DNA from: Kiloniellaceae bacterium
GTDB lineage: Bacteria; Pseudomonadota; Alphaproteobacteria; Kiloniellales; J153
NCBI GenBank assembly: GCA_021776095.1
Contig: JAJFGO010000011.1
Coordinates: 1-38,940 of the forward strand
DNA length: 38,940 nt
Direction of reading: 5' to 3'
Shown here one piece after another: positions 1-9,738 of this stretch. The position numbers and the translations under genes were made by a program. Every line of letters starts with the position of its first letter. Within the stretch, counting starts at the first letter, position 1. Under the pieces are notes generated by a model, which had not been told where the DNA came from, ran no database searches, and saw only the letters and a program-made list of their open reading frames with translations.

Positions 1-1
1 G

Positions 2-1066
2 GACGAGGAGGGCGAAACCCGGGTCAAGGACGTCTACGTGCTGTCGGCCCCGGTTTCCGGCCGTGCCTTGCGGATCGACGCCGAGGTTGGCGATCCGGTT
101 GCCGCTAACGAGACCGTTCTAGCGCGCATCGAACCGATCGATCCGGCGTTTCTCGACTTGCGCGGGGAAGCAAGTGCCCAGGCGGCGGTGGTTACAGCAA
201 AAGCGGCGCGCGCGCTGGCCGCTGCCGAGTTGGAACGGGCCGAGGCCGAGCTCGATTACGCCAGCGCCGATTTTCAGCGCGCCGAGGGGCTGGTACGCGG
301 CGAAACCATTTCCGAACGGGCCTACGACCGGGCCAAGCTGGCGCACAGGTCCGCCAAGGCCGCAGTCTCGACCGCCCGGGCCGGGTTGCGCATGCGCGCA
401 TCCGAGTTGGAGCAAGCGCGCGCGCAGTTGGTCACCCCGGCATCCCCGCCGGTCCGGGGCGTCGAGTGCGATTGCATTTCGATCACCGCGCCGGTCAGCG
501 GCCGGATTCTGCGCATTCTGCACAAGAGCGAGGGCGTGGTGGAGGCCGGCGACTCTCTGGCCGAGATCGGCAACCCGAATACCCTGGAGATCGTCAGCGA
601 CCTCTTGTCGTCGGACGCGGTGCGCGTGGTCCCGGGTCAACGCGTCATGGTCGAGGACTGGGGCGGTGCGGAAGCGCTATCGGGCATGGTCACGCGGGTC
701 GAGCCGATCGGCTTCACCAAGGTCTCGGCCCTGGGTATCGAGGAGCAGAGGGTCAACGTCGTGATCGACTTCGCGGGCGAGCCGATGGATCGGAGCCAAT
801 TGGGCCACGGATACCGGGTCGAGGTGCGGATTGTCCTTTGGGAAAGCGATAGCGTCCTCAAGCTTCCCTTGAGCGCCCTGTTCCGCAACGGCGACGACTG
901 GCAGGTCTTCGTGGCGGAGGACGGCCGGGCCCGGCGGCGTCAGGTGACCCTGGGGCGCCTGAGCGGACGCGAGGCGGAGATCGTAGAGGGACTCGAGGCG
1001 GGCGAGTCGGTGGTTCTGCACCCGGGCGACCGGGTGGTCGAAGGCGCGCGCATTATGGGCCGGTGA
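2..1066 (+). CDS. HlyD-family periplasmic adaptor of an efflux/export system (5' partial)
   Basis: This is the C-terminal part of a membrane-fusion (HlyD/RND-type) adaptor. Such proteins link an inner-membrane ABC or RND pump to the outer membrane. The reading frame is open to the window edge (it begins DEEGETRVKDVYVLSAPVSG), so the real start and the N-terminal membrane anchor lie upstream. The first lipoyl half-motif (APVSGRALRI) is followed by a long Ala/Glu/Arg-rich coiled-coil hairpin at about residues 50-140. The second lipoyl half (ITAPVSGRILRI) is near residue 165, followed by beta-barrel and membrane-proximal domains. It ends in TGA, and the pump genes are not in view. The next gene is convergent after 108 bp. 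The family call is firm; the substrate is unknown. Confidence 0.85.
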   Translation, partial: DEEGETRVKDVYVLSAPVSGRALRIDAEVGDPVAANETVLARIEPIDPAFLDLRGEASAQAAVVTAKAARALAAAELERAEAELDYASADFQRAEGLVRGETISERAYDRAKLAHRSAKAAVSTARAGLRMRASELEQARAQLVTPASPPVRGVECDCISITAPVSGRILRILHKSEGVVEAGDSLAEIGNPNTLEIVSDLLSSDAVRVVPGQRVMVEDWGGAEALSGMVTRVEPIGFTKVSALGIEEQRVNVVIDFAGEPMDRSQLGHGYRVEVRIVLWESDSVLKLPLSALFRNGDDWQVFVAEDGRARRRQVTLGRLSGREAEIVEGLEAGESVVLHPGDRVVEGARIMGR

Positions 1067-1174
1067 TAGGGGCGCTGTCGCCTCACGGCGCCTCAAGATT
1101 GTGTCCCAGTTCGAGGGCCTGCCGAATAGAACCCAGCACCCAACATTGGTGCGGGATGATCGCGACGTCTGCGC

Positions 1175-2521
1175 CTAACCCACTGCATCGGCCGCATTCT
1201 GCGCGGCCTTTTTACCTGATAGATAGGCGGCGGGGGCTTGCGTGGCCCATTTGGTGACACAGGCCTCTCCCGCGAAAAACAGGCGATCGTCGACCGGTTT
1301 TCCGATGATCTCGCGCGACTTGTTCTTGCCCACTTTGGCATAGGCGTAAGCGCCCCGCGCGAAGGGGTCGGCGCCCCAGTTCGTGAAATGCCCTTTCTTG
1401 AACATGGATTTCACTTCGGAGCCGAAGGCATCGGCGAGGGCGTTTAGCGCCAGATCGATGGCGGCGGCTTGAGGGTCGGCCTGCTTGGCCAGGACCCACG
1501 ACTGTTCGCCGCCCGTGAAGGCCACATCTAGGGGCAAACCAAAGGGGCGCAGCAGGTGATCCCACCAAACACCGTTATGTTCGATATAGGCGGTGGTCGT
1601 ATTGGCCTCGTCGAGCAGGCTGTTGAAAGAGGGTTCGAACTGCAGCACGATCTTGTCCAGAACCCCCATGGGGCAGTTGCCATAGGCCGCCATTTTCCAA
1701 CTGGGCAAAGTTGGCTCGAAGGCGATGGTGCCATCGGCGATAATATCTGTCGGCACAGTGATAATAACGGCCTTGGCGGTCAGGCCGCCGTTGTTGGTTT
1801 CCACCATGATAGTCTTGCCACCCCAGTTAACTTTTTTGACCACCGTGTTCAGCGTGACCGGCACTGGCCCAAGGGCTTTGAAGATGCCTGCGGCCATACC
1901 CTGGGGCACCATCAATTCCTCGCCGGTGCCGATCTGGCTCTGGAAATCTTCCGCCGACAGCCGGTCGGTGCCAATGCCGGCCTCGTACTCGCCCATGATC
2001 AGATGCGCCAAGTTGCTCCACTTGTCGCCGGGCGGTGAAATGGATCGTGCGCTCTTGTCGCCGTCGTCTTCCACATCGTGGTTATCGACCCGGTCTTCCA
2101 AATGTTCGATGGCGTCCTTGGCCGCGTCGTAACCGTCATCGTCAAGTTCCGCGCCATCGGAATACATCCAGACATCGCCGTCGCCTTCATCCAGCGTTTT
2201 GAATCCGGCACCCTTGACCAAAGGGGTCAGCGGATTCTTGTCGGCGGAATGCAACCATGCGCATCCATGATCGTAGGGCACGCCAAATGTTTCCGATTCC
2301 GTGTAGGCGCGTCCGCCAATTCGGTTGCGGGCCTCGAGCAGGGTGAAGGAAATTCCTTTCTGCGCCAATTCGCGCGCGGCGGTTATGCCGGCAATACCCG
2401 CGCCGACAATGATCACGTCCGGGTTACTCGAAGCTGTCGCATAACGGAATGGGATGAGGGGCAAGGCCGCCAGCGCACCAAGGCCGTTCAAAACCCAACG
2501 GCGGGAGGTTGATTTCGACAT
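1175..2521 (-). CDS. Tat-exported flavin-containing amine oxidase
   Basis: A 448-residue FAD-dependent amine oxidoreductase (monoamine/polyamine oxidase superfamily), expected to oxidise an amine to an aldehyde, ammonia and H2O2. The ATG at 2521 is chosen because GGAGG lies just upstream and because it puts a twin-arginine signal at the very N-terminus (SRRWVLNG followed by a hydrophobic stretch), implying folded export to the periplasm. The dinucleotide-binding motif GAGIAG and the downstream LLEAR...GGRAY follow. The C-terminal FAD motif is FFAGEAC near residue 420. An acidic insert (many Asp/Glu, about residues 110-155) is unusual. Base composition is slightly less GC-rich than in its neighbours. 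Substrate is not determinable, but a putrescine cluster lies elsewhere in the window. Confidence 0.88.
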   Translation of the reverse strand: MSKSTSRRWVLNGLGALAALPLIPFRYATASSNPDVIIVGAGIAGITAARELAQKGISFTLLEARNRIGGRAYTESETFGVPYDHGCAWLHSADKNPLTPLVKGAGFKTLDEGDGDVWMYSDGAELDDDGYDAAKDAIEHLEDRVDNHDVEDDGDKSARSISPPGDKWSNLAHLIMGEYEAGIGTDRLSAEDFQSQIGTGEELMVPQGMAAGIFKALGPVPVTLNTVVKKVNWGGKTIMVETNNGGLTAKAVIITVPTDIIADGTIAFEPTLPSWKMAAYGNCPMGVLDKIVLQFEPSFNSLLDEANTTTAYIEHNGVWWDHLLRPFGLPLDVAFTGGEQSWVLAKQADPQAAAIDLALNALADAFGSEVKSMFKKGHFTNWGADPFARGAYAYAKVGKNKSREIIGKPVDDRLFFAGEACVTKWATQAPAAYLSGKKAAQNAADAVG

Positions 2522-2674
2522 TGTTTCCTCCAAAGAATCCGAAGAATGGGTCACGGCAAACATAGGCCTCTACACCCCCCATGGGATGGGCTCCGAGAAG
2601 GTATTATTAGATGGCTAATTTCGACTAAAGATCCCGACGGCGCGGACGGTATTCAAACCGAAACACACCCCGGC

Positions 2675-3736
2675 TCAAAGGTAGTCGGCGACGATGTCCA
2701 CGGTCGAGCGCTGACCCAAGTCGTCAAAATTCCGCACCAGCCAGGCCTCGGCATCCGCCCGGCCCAAATCGCGCAGGTGGCTCAAGAACTCCCACTCGGC
2801 GTTCATCTTGCTGGACGCGCCCAGCGCGTTCATCTCCTCGGCGGCGTCGACACGGTGGATCAACATGCGCTTGTAGCGGGCGTCGTCGAGTCGGTGCTCC
2901 TCGAGCAGATCCGACACGAAGGCGATCGCGCGCATCTCGCGCATCAGGCTGGAGTTGAAACTGATTTCGTTGAGGCGGTCCAGGATCTCCGGCGGGGTTT
3001 TGGGCACCTCTTCGCGGACCATCGGATTGACCTGGACGATGACCACGTCCCGGGTCTCGCAGCCGTAGATCAGGGGATAGATCGCCGGGTTGCCCATGTA
3101 GCCGCCGTCCCAATAGGGCTCGCCGTCGATCTCGATGGCTTGGAACAAATGGGGCAGGCAGGCCGAGGCCATGATCGCTTCGGGGCGGAGATCGGCGTTC
3201 TCGAAGATCCTGATCTTGCCGTTGCGCACATTAGTCGCGGCGATAAACAGCCGGGTCTTGTCGCAGCGCCGGACGTTGTCGAAATCGACCGCCTCGCGCA
3301 CCGCCTCCAACAAGGGGTTGATGTTGAGCGGGTTGAATTGATAGGGCGAGAAAAAGCGGCTGACCCAATCGAACATGATGTAGCTGGGCGTTGTGTGCAG
3401 GTTCCAGTCGCCGCTCGCAATCTCGAAGGGGCCGCGCTGAACCGGCCCGAAGCGGCCGACATGCGCGACGGTCCGCCAAAACCTCTCCAGGGCCGCCCGC
3501 GCGCCGTCTCGTCCGTCGCGCACCAGGCCGTCCGCCACCACCGCCGCGTTCATGGCCCCGGCGCTGGTGCCGCTAATCCCCTCGATCTCGAGGCGTTCGT
3601 CCTCCAGCAGGCGGTCCAGCACCCCCCAGGTGAAGGCACCGTGAGAGCCGCCGCCTTGTAGCGCCAGGCAGATTCGCTTAGGGCCGTTCCCGCCCGACCG
3701 GGGAGGCGGCCGCTTTTTGGTCCTGGGTTGGGTCAT
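2675..3736 (-). CDS. Patatin-like phospholipase
   Basis: A 353-residue patatin-family serine hydrolase that would release fatty acids from lipids through a Ser-Asp dyad. The oxyanion-hole motif GGGSHGAF is at about residues 28-35, the nucleophile elbow GTSAG has Ser58, and the catalytic Asp sits in WDGG near residue 210. An in-frame TTG exists 21 bp upstream, but the ATG at 3736 is preferred because AAGGGA lies about 10 bases before it. The N-terminus is basic and proline-rich with no signal peptide, suggesting a cytoplasmic or membrane-peripheral protein. It stands alone: 153 bp from the amine oxidase and divergent from the bactofilin gene. Physiological substrate is unknown. Confidence 0.88.
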   Translation of the reverse strand: MTQPRTKKRPPPRSGGNGPKRICLALQGGGSHGAFTWGVLDRLLEDERLEIEGISGTSAGAMNAAVVADGLVRDGRDGARAALERFWRTVAHVGRFGPVQRGPFEIASGDWNLHTTPSYIMFDWVSRFFSPYQFNPLNINPLLEAVREAVDFDNVRRCDKTRLFIAATNVRNGKIRIFENADLRPEAIMASACLPHLFQAIEIDGEPYWDGGYMGNPAIYPLIYGCETRDVVIVQVNPMVREEVPKTPPEILDRLNEISFNSSLMREMRAIAFVSDLLEEHRLDDARYKRMLIHRVDAAEEMNALGASSKMNAEWEFLSHLRDLGRADAEAWLVRNFDDLGQRSTVDIVADYL

Positions 3737-4026
3737 GCCGGTTTCGGTCCCTTCCAAAGTGCGTTCGGCGGGCGCCTGGGGTCGGCCGCTGGGGCAAGAG
3801 GCGCGACCATAGCTTATTGTCGGTTCTCAGGCGATGGCCGTTGGCGCCGCGTATCGGCAACGAAAATGCCATAATTTAGTTCTGGTCTGAGTCGTCCCGG
3901 GTCCGCTAACCTGAGGGTCAAGACGCGCGCTATGCGCCTCATGAGGTGGGTCGCGATCGGGTTGGAAGCTGTTGATTTTCCAGCCTGTAGCGGAGATTCG
4001 CCCGGTATAACAGGCAGAGCAGAACC

Positions 4027-4560
4027 ATGAACACGACGACCCAGCCGCCGCGACCGAGCCTTTCCCCCCGTGCCCAGGAGCCGATCGGCAACCGGCCTCT
4101 GCCCAAGGGGATCGTCCCGATCGGCCAAGCACAGGTCTCCCAGCCCCAAGCGGCCCGCTTTCCCGGCGCACCGGGCCCGGCGGCGCGCGACAGCGTGCCG
4201 GAAGGGACCTTGATCGTCGGCGGCGATATTCAGGTTAAGGGGCAGATCAAGGACTGCCAGGCGCTGATCGTCGAAGGCCGGGTCGAGGCGACTCTCAAGG
4301 CGGACCGGCTCGAGGTCCGCAAAGGCGGCACCTTTGTCGGGACGGCCGAGGTCAAGCAGGCGGTGATTGCCGGTGTCTTCGAGGGTCGTTTGCAGGCCGG
4401 CGAGCTCTTGGGCGTGGCCGCCAGCGGGCGGGTTCGCGGCGAGGTCCGCTACGCCCGGATCGTGATCGAGGCGGGCGGCGAGATCGGCGGCAACGTCGAT
4501 ACCCTGGCCGCCGGCGGGCTTGAGACCCAGGCCCCCAGCCTGGCCGAAACCGGCTCCTAG
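4027..4560 (+). CDS. Bactofilin-family cytoskeletal protein
   Basis: A 177-residue bactofilin (polymer-forming cytoskeletal, DUF583). These proteins self-assemble into filaments on the inner face of the membrane and position cell-wall or stalk enzymes. A flexible Pro-rich N-terminus of about 55 residues precedes the beta-helix core, which begins GTLIVGGDIQVKG and repeats short hydrophobic strands separated by Gly turns through residue 160. The shadow reading of the opposite strand is long but has no sensible protein. The gene ends 4 bp inside the convergent desaturase gene, so the two stop codons overlap. No peptidase or wall-enzyme partner is adjacent. Confidence 0.9.
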   Translation: MNTTTQPPRPSLSPRAQEPIGNRPLPKGIVPIGQAQVSQPQAARFPGAPGPAARDSVPEGTLIVGGDIQVKGQIKDCQALIVEGRVEATLKADRLEVRKGGTFVGTAEVKQAVIAGVFEGRLQAGELLGVAASGRVRGEVRYARIVIEAGGEIGGNVDTLAAGGLETQAPSLAETGS

Positions 4561-5492
4561 CCGCCGTATCCGGTTCTGGGCCGGCCAGCTTGGCCGGTCA
4601 ATCCCGCTACGATCTGGCGATGCACGGCCAAATAGCTGGGGCCGAGCACGGAGATGCGGTCCTTGAGCAGGTCGTGGGCCGCGGGCAGGGCATGAAACGG
4701 CACCCCTGGGTAGGCATGATGCTCCACGTGATAAGGCATGTTCCAGGCCAGGGCGCGTAGTGGCCCAAGGGTCAGCGTTGTGCGGGTATTGCGGAACATG
4801 TCCGGCACCTCGGGGCAGCCGGTGTGCTCCGCCAGCAAGTAGAGGCGCAAGGCGGGCTGCGCCAGCACGACCGGCACCGCCCAGTAGGTCAGGGCCGCAG
4901 CGCTCTCCAATGCCAGGGATACGGCGGCGATGGCGAGATACAGCCCCAGGAAGACCCGCGCCTCGGTCATGATGGCCGGGCGCTGGTGGGGGGCGATGAA
5001 GGGCGCCTCGACCCGTCCGGCGGCATGGCGTAGCAGGCCCGGTATTTGCGCGCGCCAATAGAGTAGACCCGAGGCCTGGAGCAGGTAGTTGCCCAGGGTT
5101 GCGGGTTTCGGGATCGAAAGTTCCGGGTCGCGCGCCGAATCTTGGGTGAAGCGGTGGTGCGCGAAATGAAAGGCCCGGAAGTACTTGGGCGGCAGGACCA
5201 GTACGGCGCCGCACAAAAATGCCACGGCATCGTTCAGCCAGCGCGTGCGAAACGCGGTGCGATGAATGGTCTCGTGGAGCGGCGCGAAGAGAAACACCAG
5301 GACCACGCCGTGCGCGACCCATGCCGCGAAAAGCCAGGGCCAAGGGGCGGCCGACGCCAGAGCGACCAGCCCGGCGGTGATCGCCACGGCCCCCAGGTGC
5401 CCGGCCAAATGCAGCAGGCCCTTCAGGTCCGAGCGGAGGGTCAGGGGCTTCAAGGCCCCCTTGGCGATGGCGTCGGCGAAGTCCGTGTCCAT
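4557..5492 (-). CDS. Membrane fatty-acid desaturase / hydroxylase
   Basis: A 311-residue integral-membrane di-iron enzyme of the fatty-acid desaturase superfamily. The three histidine boxes are visible: HETIH, HFAHH and HVEHH, the last followed by AYPGVP. Hydrophobic segments lie around the boxes. The ATG at 5492 (MDTDFADAIAKG) is preferred over upstream in-frame starts, because the preceding residues are low-complexity, Arg/Ser/Pro-rich and would overlap the neighbouring gene. The superfamily also includes carotenoid and sphingolipid-type hydroxylases, and the exact substrate cannot be fixed from motifs. Its tail overlaps the bactofilin stop, and it lies 58 bp downstream of the PLP-enzyme gene on the same strand. 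Confidence 0.87.
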   Translation of the reverse strand: MDTDFADAIAKGALKPLTLRSDLKGLLHLAGHLGAVAITAGLVALASAAPWPWLFAAWVAHGVVLVFLFAPLHETIHRTAFRTRWLNDAVAFLCGAVLVLPPKYFRAFHFAHHRFTQDSARDPELSIPKPATLGNYLLQASGLLYWRAQIPGLLRHAAGRVEAPFIAPHQRPAIMTEARVFLGLYLAIAAVSLALESAAALTYWAVPVVLAQPALRLYLLAEHTGCPEVPDMFRNTRTTLTLGPLRALAWNMPYHVEHHAYPGVPFHALPAAHDLLKDRISVLGPSYLAVHRQIVAGLTGQAGRPRTGYGG

Positions 5493-5550
5493 GCGGTCTC
5501 GCGGTTGTGGTGAATTTCCTAGCGCAAGCCCGCTTCGATCGCGCGGCCTG

Positions 5551-6627
5551 TTACGAGATGGCCAGCCACTCGCCGGTATCGAAAAACCTATCGATCTGCG
5601 ACGTGTAGGGTGCGATGTCAAAGCCATTGGCAGTGAGCCAGTCATCGTTGTAGTAGGTCTTGCGGTAGCGCTCGCCCGGATCGCAGAGCAGGGTTACAAC
5701 CGAACCGGCCGAACCCTCTTCGCGCATGTCGCGGATCGCTTGCAATGCCGCGTAGAGGTTGGTGCCCGTCGAGCCGCCGGGCAGGTGGTCGACGCGTTGC
5801 GCCAGAACCCGCATGGCGGCGAAGCTCGCGGCGTCTGGCACCTTGATCATGTGGTCGACGACGCCGGGAATAAAAGACGGCTCAAGACGTGGCCGGCCGA
5901 TACCTTCCACGTTGGAGCTCGTCTCTATGGTGATGTCGCTGCGGCCCGCCACGTAGCTATCGTAAAAGACTGAATTCTCAGGGTCGGCGACGCAGAGCCG
6001 GGTCGGGTGACGCTGGTAGCGCAAGTAACGGCCGATCGTCGCGGCGGTTCCGCCGGTGCCGGCACTGACCACGATCCATTGGGGCACCGGATGCGGCTCG
6101 CTTGCCATTTGCTGAAAGATCGACTGGGCGATGTTATTGTTGCCGCGCCAGTCGGTGGCCCGTTCCGCGTAGCTGAACTGGTCCATGTAGTGCCCGCCGG
6201 TCTCCTGGGCAACGCGCTGCGAGGCGCCGTATATCTCGGCCGCATTGTCGACGAGATGGCATCGCCCGCCATAGAACTCGATGGCGGCGATTTTTTCCGG
6301 CGACGTGCCTTTCGGCATCACGGCGATGAAGGGCAGCCCCAAAAGTCGCGCGAAATAGGCCTCCGAGACGGCTGTCGATCCGGACGAGGCCTCGACCACC
6401 GTTGTGCCTTCCACGACCCAGCCGTTGCAGATGGCGTAGAGGAACAGGGAGCGCGCCAGGCGGTGCTTCAGGCTGCGGGTAGGGTGGGTAGACTCGTCCT
6501 TGAAATAGAGCGAGATGTCCGGAATGCCCGGCAACTCAAGCCGGAAAAGGTGGGTGTCCGCGGAGCGGTTGAAGTCCGCTTCCAGTCGACCGACGGCCTC
6601 GGCACGCCAGCCGTCGGAGGGACTCAT
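5551..6627 (-). CDS. PLP-dependent cysteine synthase-family protein (Cds1-like)
   Basis: A 358-residue fold-type II PLP enzyme. The Schiff-base lysine is in PTRSLKHR (about residue 54). The substrate-binding loop is ASSGST, and the phosphate-binding glycine loop is SAGTGGT near residue 190. The spacing and the HPTRSLKH motif resemble the subgroup that includes mycobacterial L-cysteine desulfhydrase Cds1 rather than classical CysK/CysM, so it may degrade cysteine to H2S, pyruvate and ammonia, or use another beta-substituted amino acid. The ATG start has a modest TAAGG upstream. A 179-bp non-coding spacer separates it from fghA. The family is sure; the reaction is an inference from similarity. 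Confidence 0.85.
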   Translation of the reverse strand: MSPSDGWRAEAVGRLEADFNRSADTHLFRLELPGIPDISLYFKDESTHPTRSLKHRLARSLFLYAICNGWVVEGTTVVEASSGSTAVSEAYFARLLGLPFIAVMPKGTSPEKIAAIEFYGGRCHLVDNAAEIYGASQRVAQETGGHYMDQFSYAERATDWRGNNNIAQSIFQQMASEPHPVPQWIVVSAGTGGTAATIGRYLRYQRHPTRLCVADPENSVFYDSYVAGRSDITIETSSNVEGIGRPRLEPSFIPGVVDHMIKVPDAASFAAMRVLAQRVDHLPGGSTGTNLYAALQAIRDMREEGSAGSVVTLLCDPGERYRKTYYNDDWLTANGFDIAPYTSQIDRFFDTGEWLAIS

Positions 6628-6806
6628 GGGCGATACCTTAATGTCAATAACTCCCGCGACGGGTCCGTCTCCTTAACCGGCATTTCCAAATCACCTCTAA
6701 ATCAATGTCAACAGTACCCAATTCTCGGCGGTCATTGGCATAGAGTCTCCTGCGCATTTGTAACGTGGAATAGCGACCACGCGGAAGACGACTTTGTGCC
6801 CCGACA

Positions 6807-7676
6807 CTACGAACGTCCACGGGCTCCGAGCGCCGTCGCATGATGGCGCAGGTGGTCTTCCATGAAGCTTTGGATGAAATAGTAGCTGTGGTCGTAGCCC
6901 GGCTGCATGCGCAGCTCGAAGGGCTGACCGGCGGCCTCGCAGGCCTCGGCCAGCAGCTCCGGCTTTAGTTGCTCGTCCAGAAATTGGTCCGAACTGCCCT
7001 GATCGATCAGGATCTTGGCTCGGCTGGGCCGGGCCCGGATCAATTCGCTGGCGTCATAGCGGCGCCAGGCGTCTTGGTCCTCGCCCAGATAGTTGGTGAA
7101 GGCCTTCACACCCCAGGGGCAGCGCATGGGCGCGCCGATCGGGGCGAAGGCGGAAACCGAGCGATAGGTCTCCGGGTTTTTCAGATGCAGGGTCAAGGCG
7201 CCGTGCCCGCCCATGGAATGGCCGAAGATGCCTTGGCGGCTCATCTCGGCGGGAAAGCCGGATTCGATGGCGGCCGGCAGGTCGCGGGTGATGTAGCTGT
7301 ACATCTTGTAGTGGGAGTCCCAGGGCGATTTTTCCGCGTCCAGGTAAAACCCCGCCCCGGTGCCGAAGTCCCAATCGTCGTCCTCGCCCGGTAACCCAAC
7401 GCCGCGCGGTGAGGTATCCGGCGCGACCAGCATGAGGCCGAGTTGGGCGGCCATGCGCTGGGCGCCCGCCTTGATAACGAAGGTTTCCTCTGTGCAGGTC
7501 AAACCGGCCAGGTAGGTCAGGACCGGAACCTTGTTCCCGTTCATGGCTTGCGGCGGCTGAAACACGGCGAAGCGCATGGCGCCGCCGCAGGCCGCCGAAT
7601 GGTGCCGGTAAAAACCCTGCAAGCCTTCGAAGCAGCGCTGCTCGCTTAAGGTCTCGACTTTGCTGGATGGTGCCAA
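6807..7676 (-). CDS. fghA: S-formylglutathione hydrolase
   Basis: A 289-residue esterase-D-type serine hydrolase that splits S-formylglutathione into formate and glutathione, the last step of glutathione-dependent formaldehyde oxidation in the cytoplasm. Family signatures are YLAGLTCTEE (about residues 55-64), DTSPRG and the nucleophile elbow FGHSMGGHG with Ser154. The catalytic His is in GYDHSYY near the C-terminus. The start is TTG at 7676: no ATG gives the family N-terminus, and GAGGAG sits about 8 bases upstream, so a TTG start is well supported. It is the last gene of a same-strand run with the 2OG oxygenase (49 bp) and class III alcohol dehydrogenase. Confidence 0.95.
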   Translation of the reverse strand: MAPSSKVETLSEQRCFEGLQGFYRHHSAACGGAMRFAVFQPPQAMNGNKVPVLTYLAGLTCTEETFVIKAGAQRMAAQLGLMLVAPDTSPRGVGLPGEDDDWDFGTGAGFYLDAEKSPWDSHYKMYSYITRDLPAAIESGFPAEMSRQGIFGHSMGGHGALTLHLKNPETYRSVSAFAPIGAPMRCPWGVKAFTNYLGEDQDAWRRYDASELIRARPSRAKILIDQGSSDQFLDEQLKPELLAEACEAAGQPFELRMQPGYDHSYYFIQSFMEDHLRHHATALGARGRS

Positions 7677-7725
7677 GCCCGGTCTCCTCTCTGTCTATGG
7701 CCGTGTCGCCACCTGGGCACGCCGC

Positions 7726-8412
7726 TTAGGCGGGCAGGGGCGCGCCCGGCACAGGGTCTTCGTTCAGGTTCCACGATAGGGTGATGCGCGGGCCGGGCAG
7801 GCGGTAGACGTCGACCATGTGGACCAGCGCACTGGGGAACATGAGCATCATGCCGTTGCATGCGATCGGGCCGCCGGGCGTGGTCATGGCCTGGGCTTCC
7901 TCTCGGCAGCATACCTTCATGCGCGGATCGGTAAACATAAAGCGGCCCCGGCCAGCGCCCCCGTGTGTATCGCCGTCCGATTCCGCGTCCAGGCCCAGTT
8001 CCAGGAAATAGACGATGCTGGCGGTCGATCTGACATGGCTGTGGGGTAGGCAATAGTCGCCATTGCGATAGATGTTGGACCAGCTCAAATCGACCGATAC
8101 TTTATCCGTGCCCAGGACGCGATGGAACATTTCGAGCGCGCGCCGATGGATTAACTCGGCCTCGGGGCAGTTCCAGCGATCCACGTGATAGACCTTGGCG
8201 CTACCGACATATCCCGGAAACGTCTTGCCCAAGACCGGATCGGTTTCTAGGGCCAGCACGCGCTCGATCAGGCGCGGATGGAACCGGGCGGTATCCTCGA
8301 AGACCGCTATCTTGACGGTGGGCTCGATCCAATCCTGGATCGCCACGCTTTGGGGCCAAATCTCGATCTCGCCGGCCTCGAGCGCGAGTGTGGTGGCGGT
8401 CGCTTGGGTCAC
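7726..8412 (-). CDS. Putative 2OG-Fe(II) oxygenase (TIGR02466-like)
   Basis: A 228-residue protein resembling the uncharacterised 2-oxoglutarate/Fe(II) oxygenases of the TIGR02466 type. Likely iron ligands are the HSH motif (LPHSH, about residue 110) and a distal His in SALVHMVD near residue 195. The conserved Arg-containing strand RITLSWN, expected to hold 2-oxoglutarate, follows. The start is GTG at 8412 with a G-rich stretch upstream; no better ATG fits. It lies 26 bp after the class III alcohol dehydrogenase and 49 bp before fghA, so it is almost certainly co-transcribed with formaldehyde detoxification genes. Substrate is unknown; demethylation of an N- or O-methyl compound would explain its position, but that is inference. 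Confidence 0.8.
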   Translation of the reverse strand: MTQATATTLALEAGEIEIWPQSVAIQDWIEPTVKIAVFEDTARFHPRLIERVLALETDPVLGKTFPGYVGSAKVYHVDRWNCPEAELIHRRALEMFHRVLGTDKVSVDLSWSNIYRNGDYCLPHSHVRSTASIVYFLELGLDAESDGDTHGGAGRGRFMFTDPRMKVCCREEAQAMTTPGGPIACNGMMLMFPSALVHMVDVYRLPGPRITLSWNLNEDPVPGAPLPA

Positions 8413-8438
8413 GCTTTCGCCCCGGCCCGCGCGGCGGT

Positions 8439-9548
<1,110 letters not shown>

Positions 9549-9738
9549 TGGATAGTCCTCCCCAAATGACTCCAGGCCTTCGGCCTTGCCGGCGCATCCT
9601 TCCAGGCTCGGCGGGCCAAAGCAACCGTGCCGGCGCGCCGAACCTAAACGCGCGGCCGCGAGGGGAGGTCTCTAATCGGGTACAAGATTCGCGGCGCGCA
9701 GGTTCGGGCGCCCTGCCAGCCGAGCCTGCGATCCAAAG

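Noticed and set aside
2546-3661. Long plus-strand frame opposite the patatin gene
   Set aside because: No start context or domain; the patatin motifs on the other strand are unmistakable.
3814-5343. Very long open frame on the minus strand across the bactofilin and desaturase genes
   Set aside because: The translation is Arg/Pro/Gly-rich with no domain; it is a GC-driven shadow of the two real genes.
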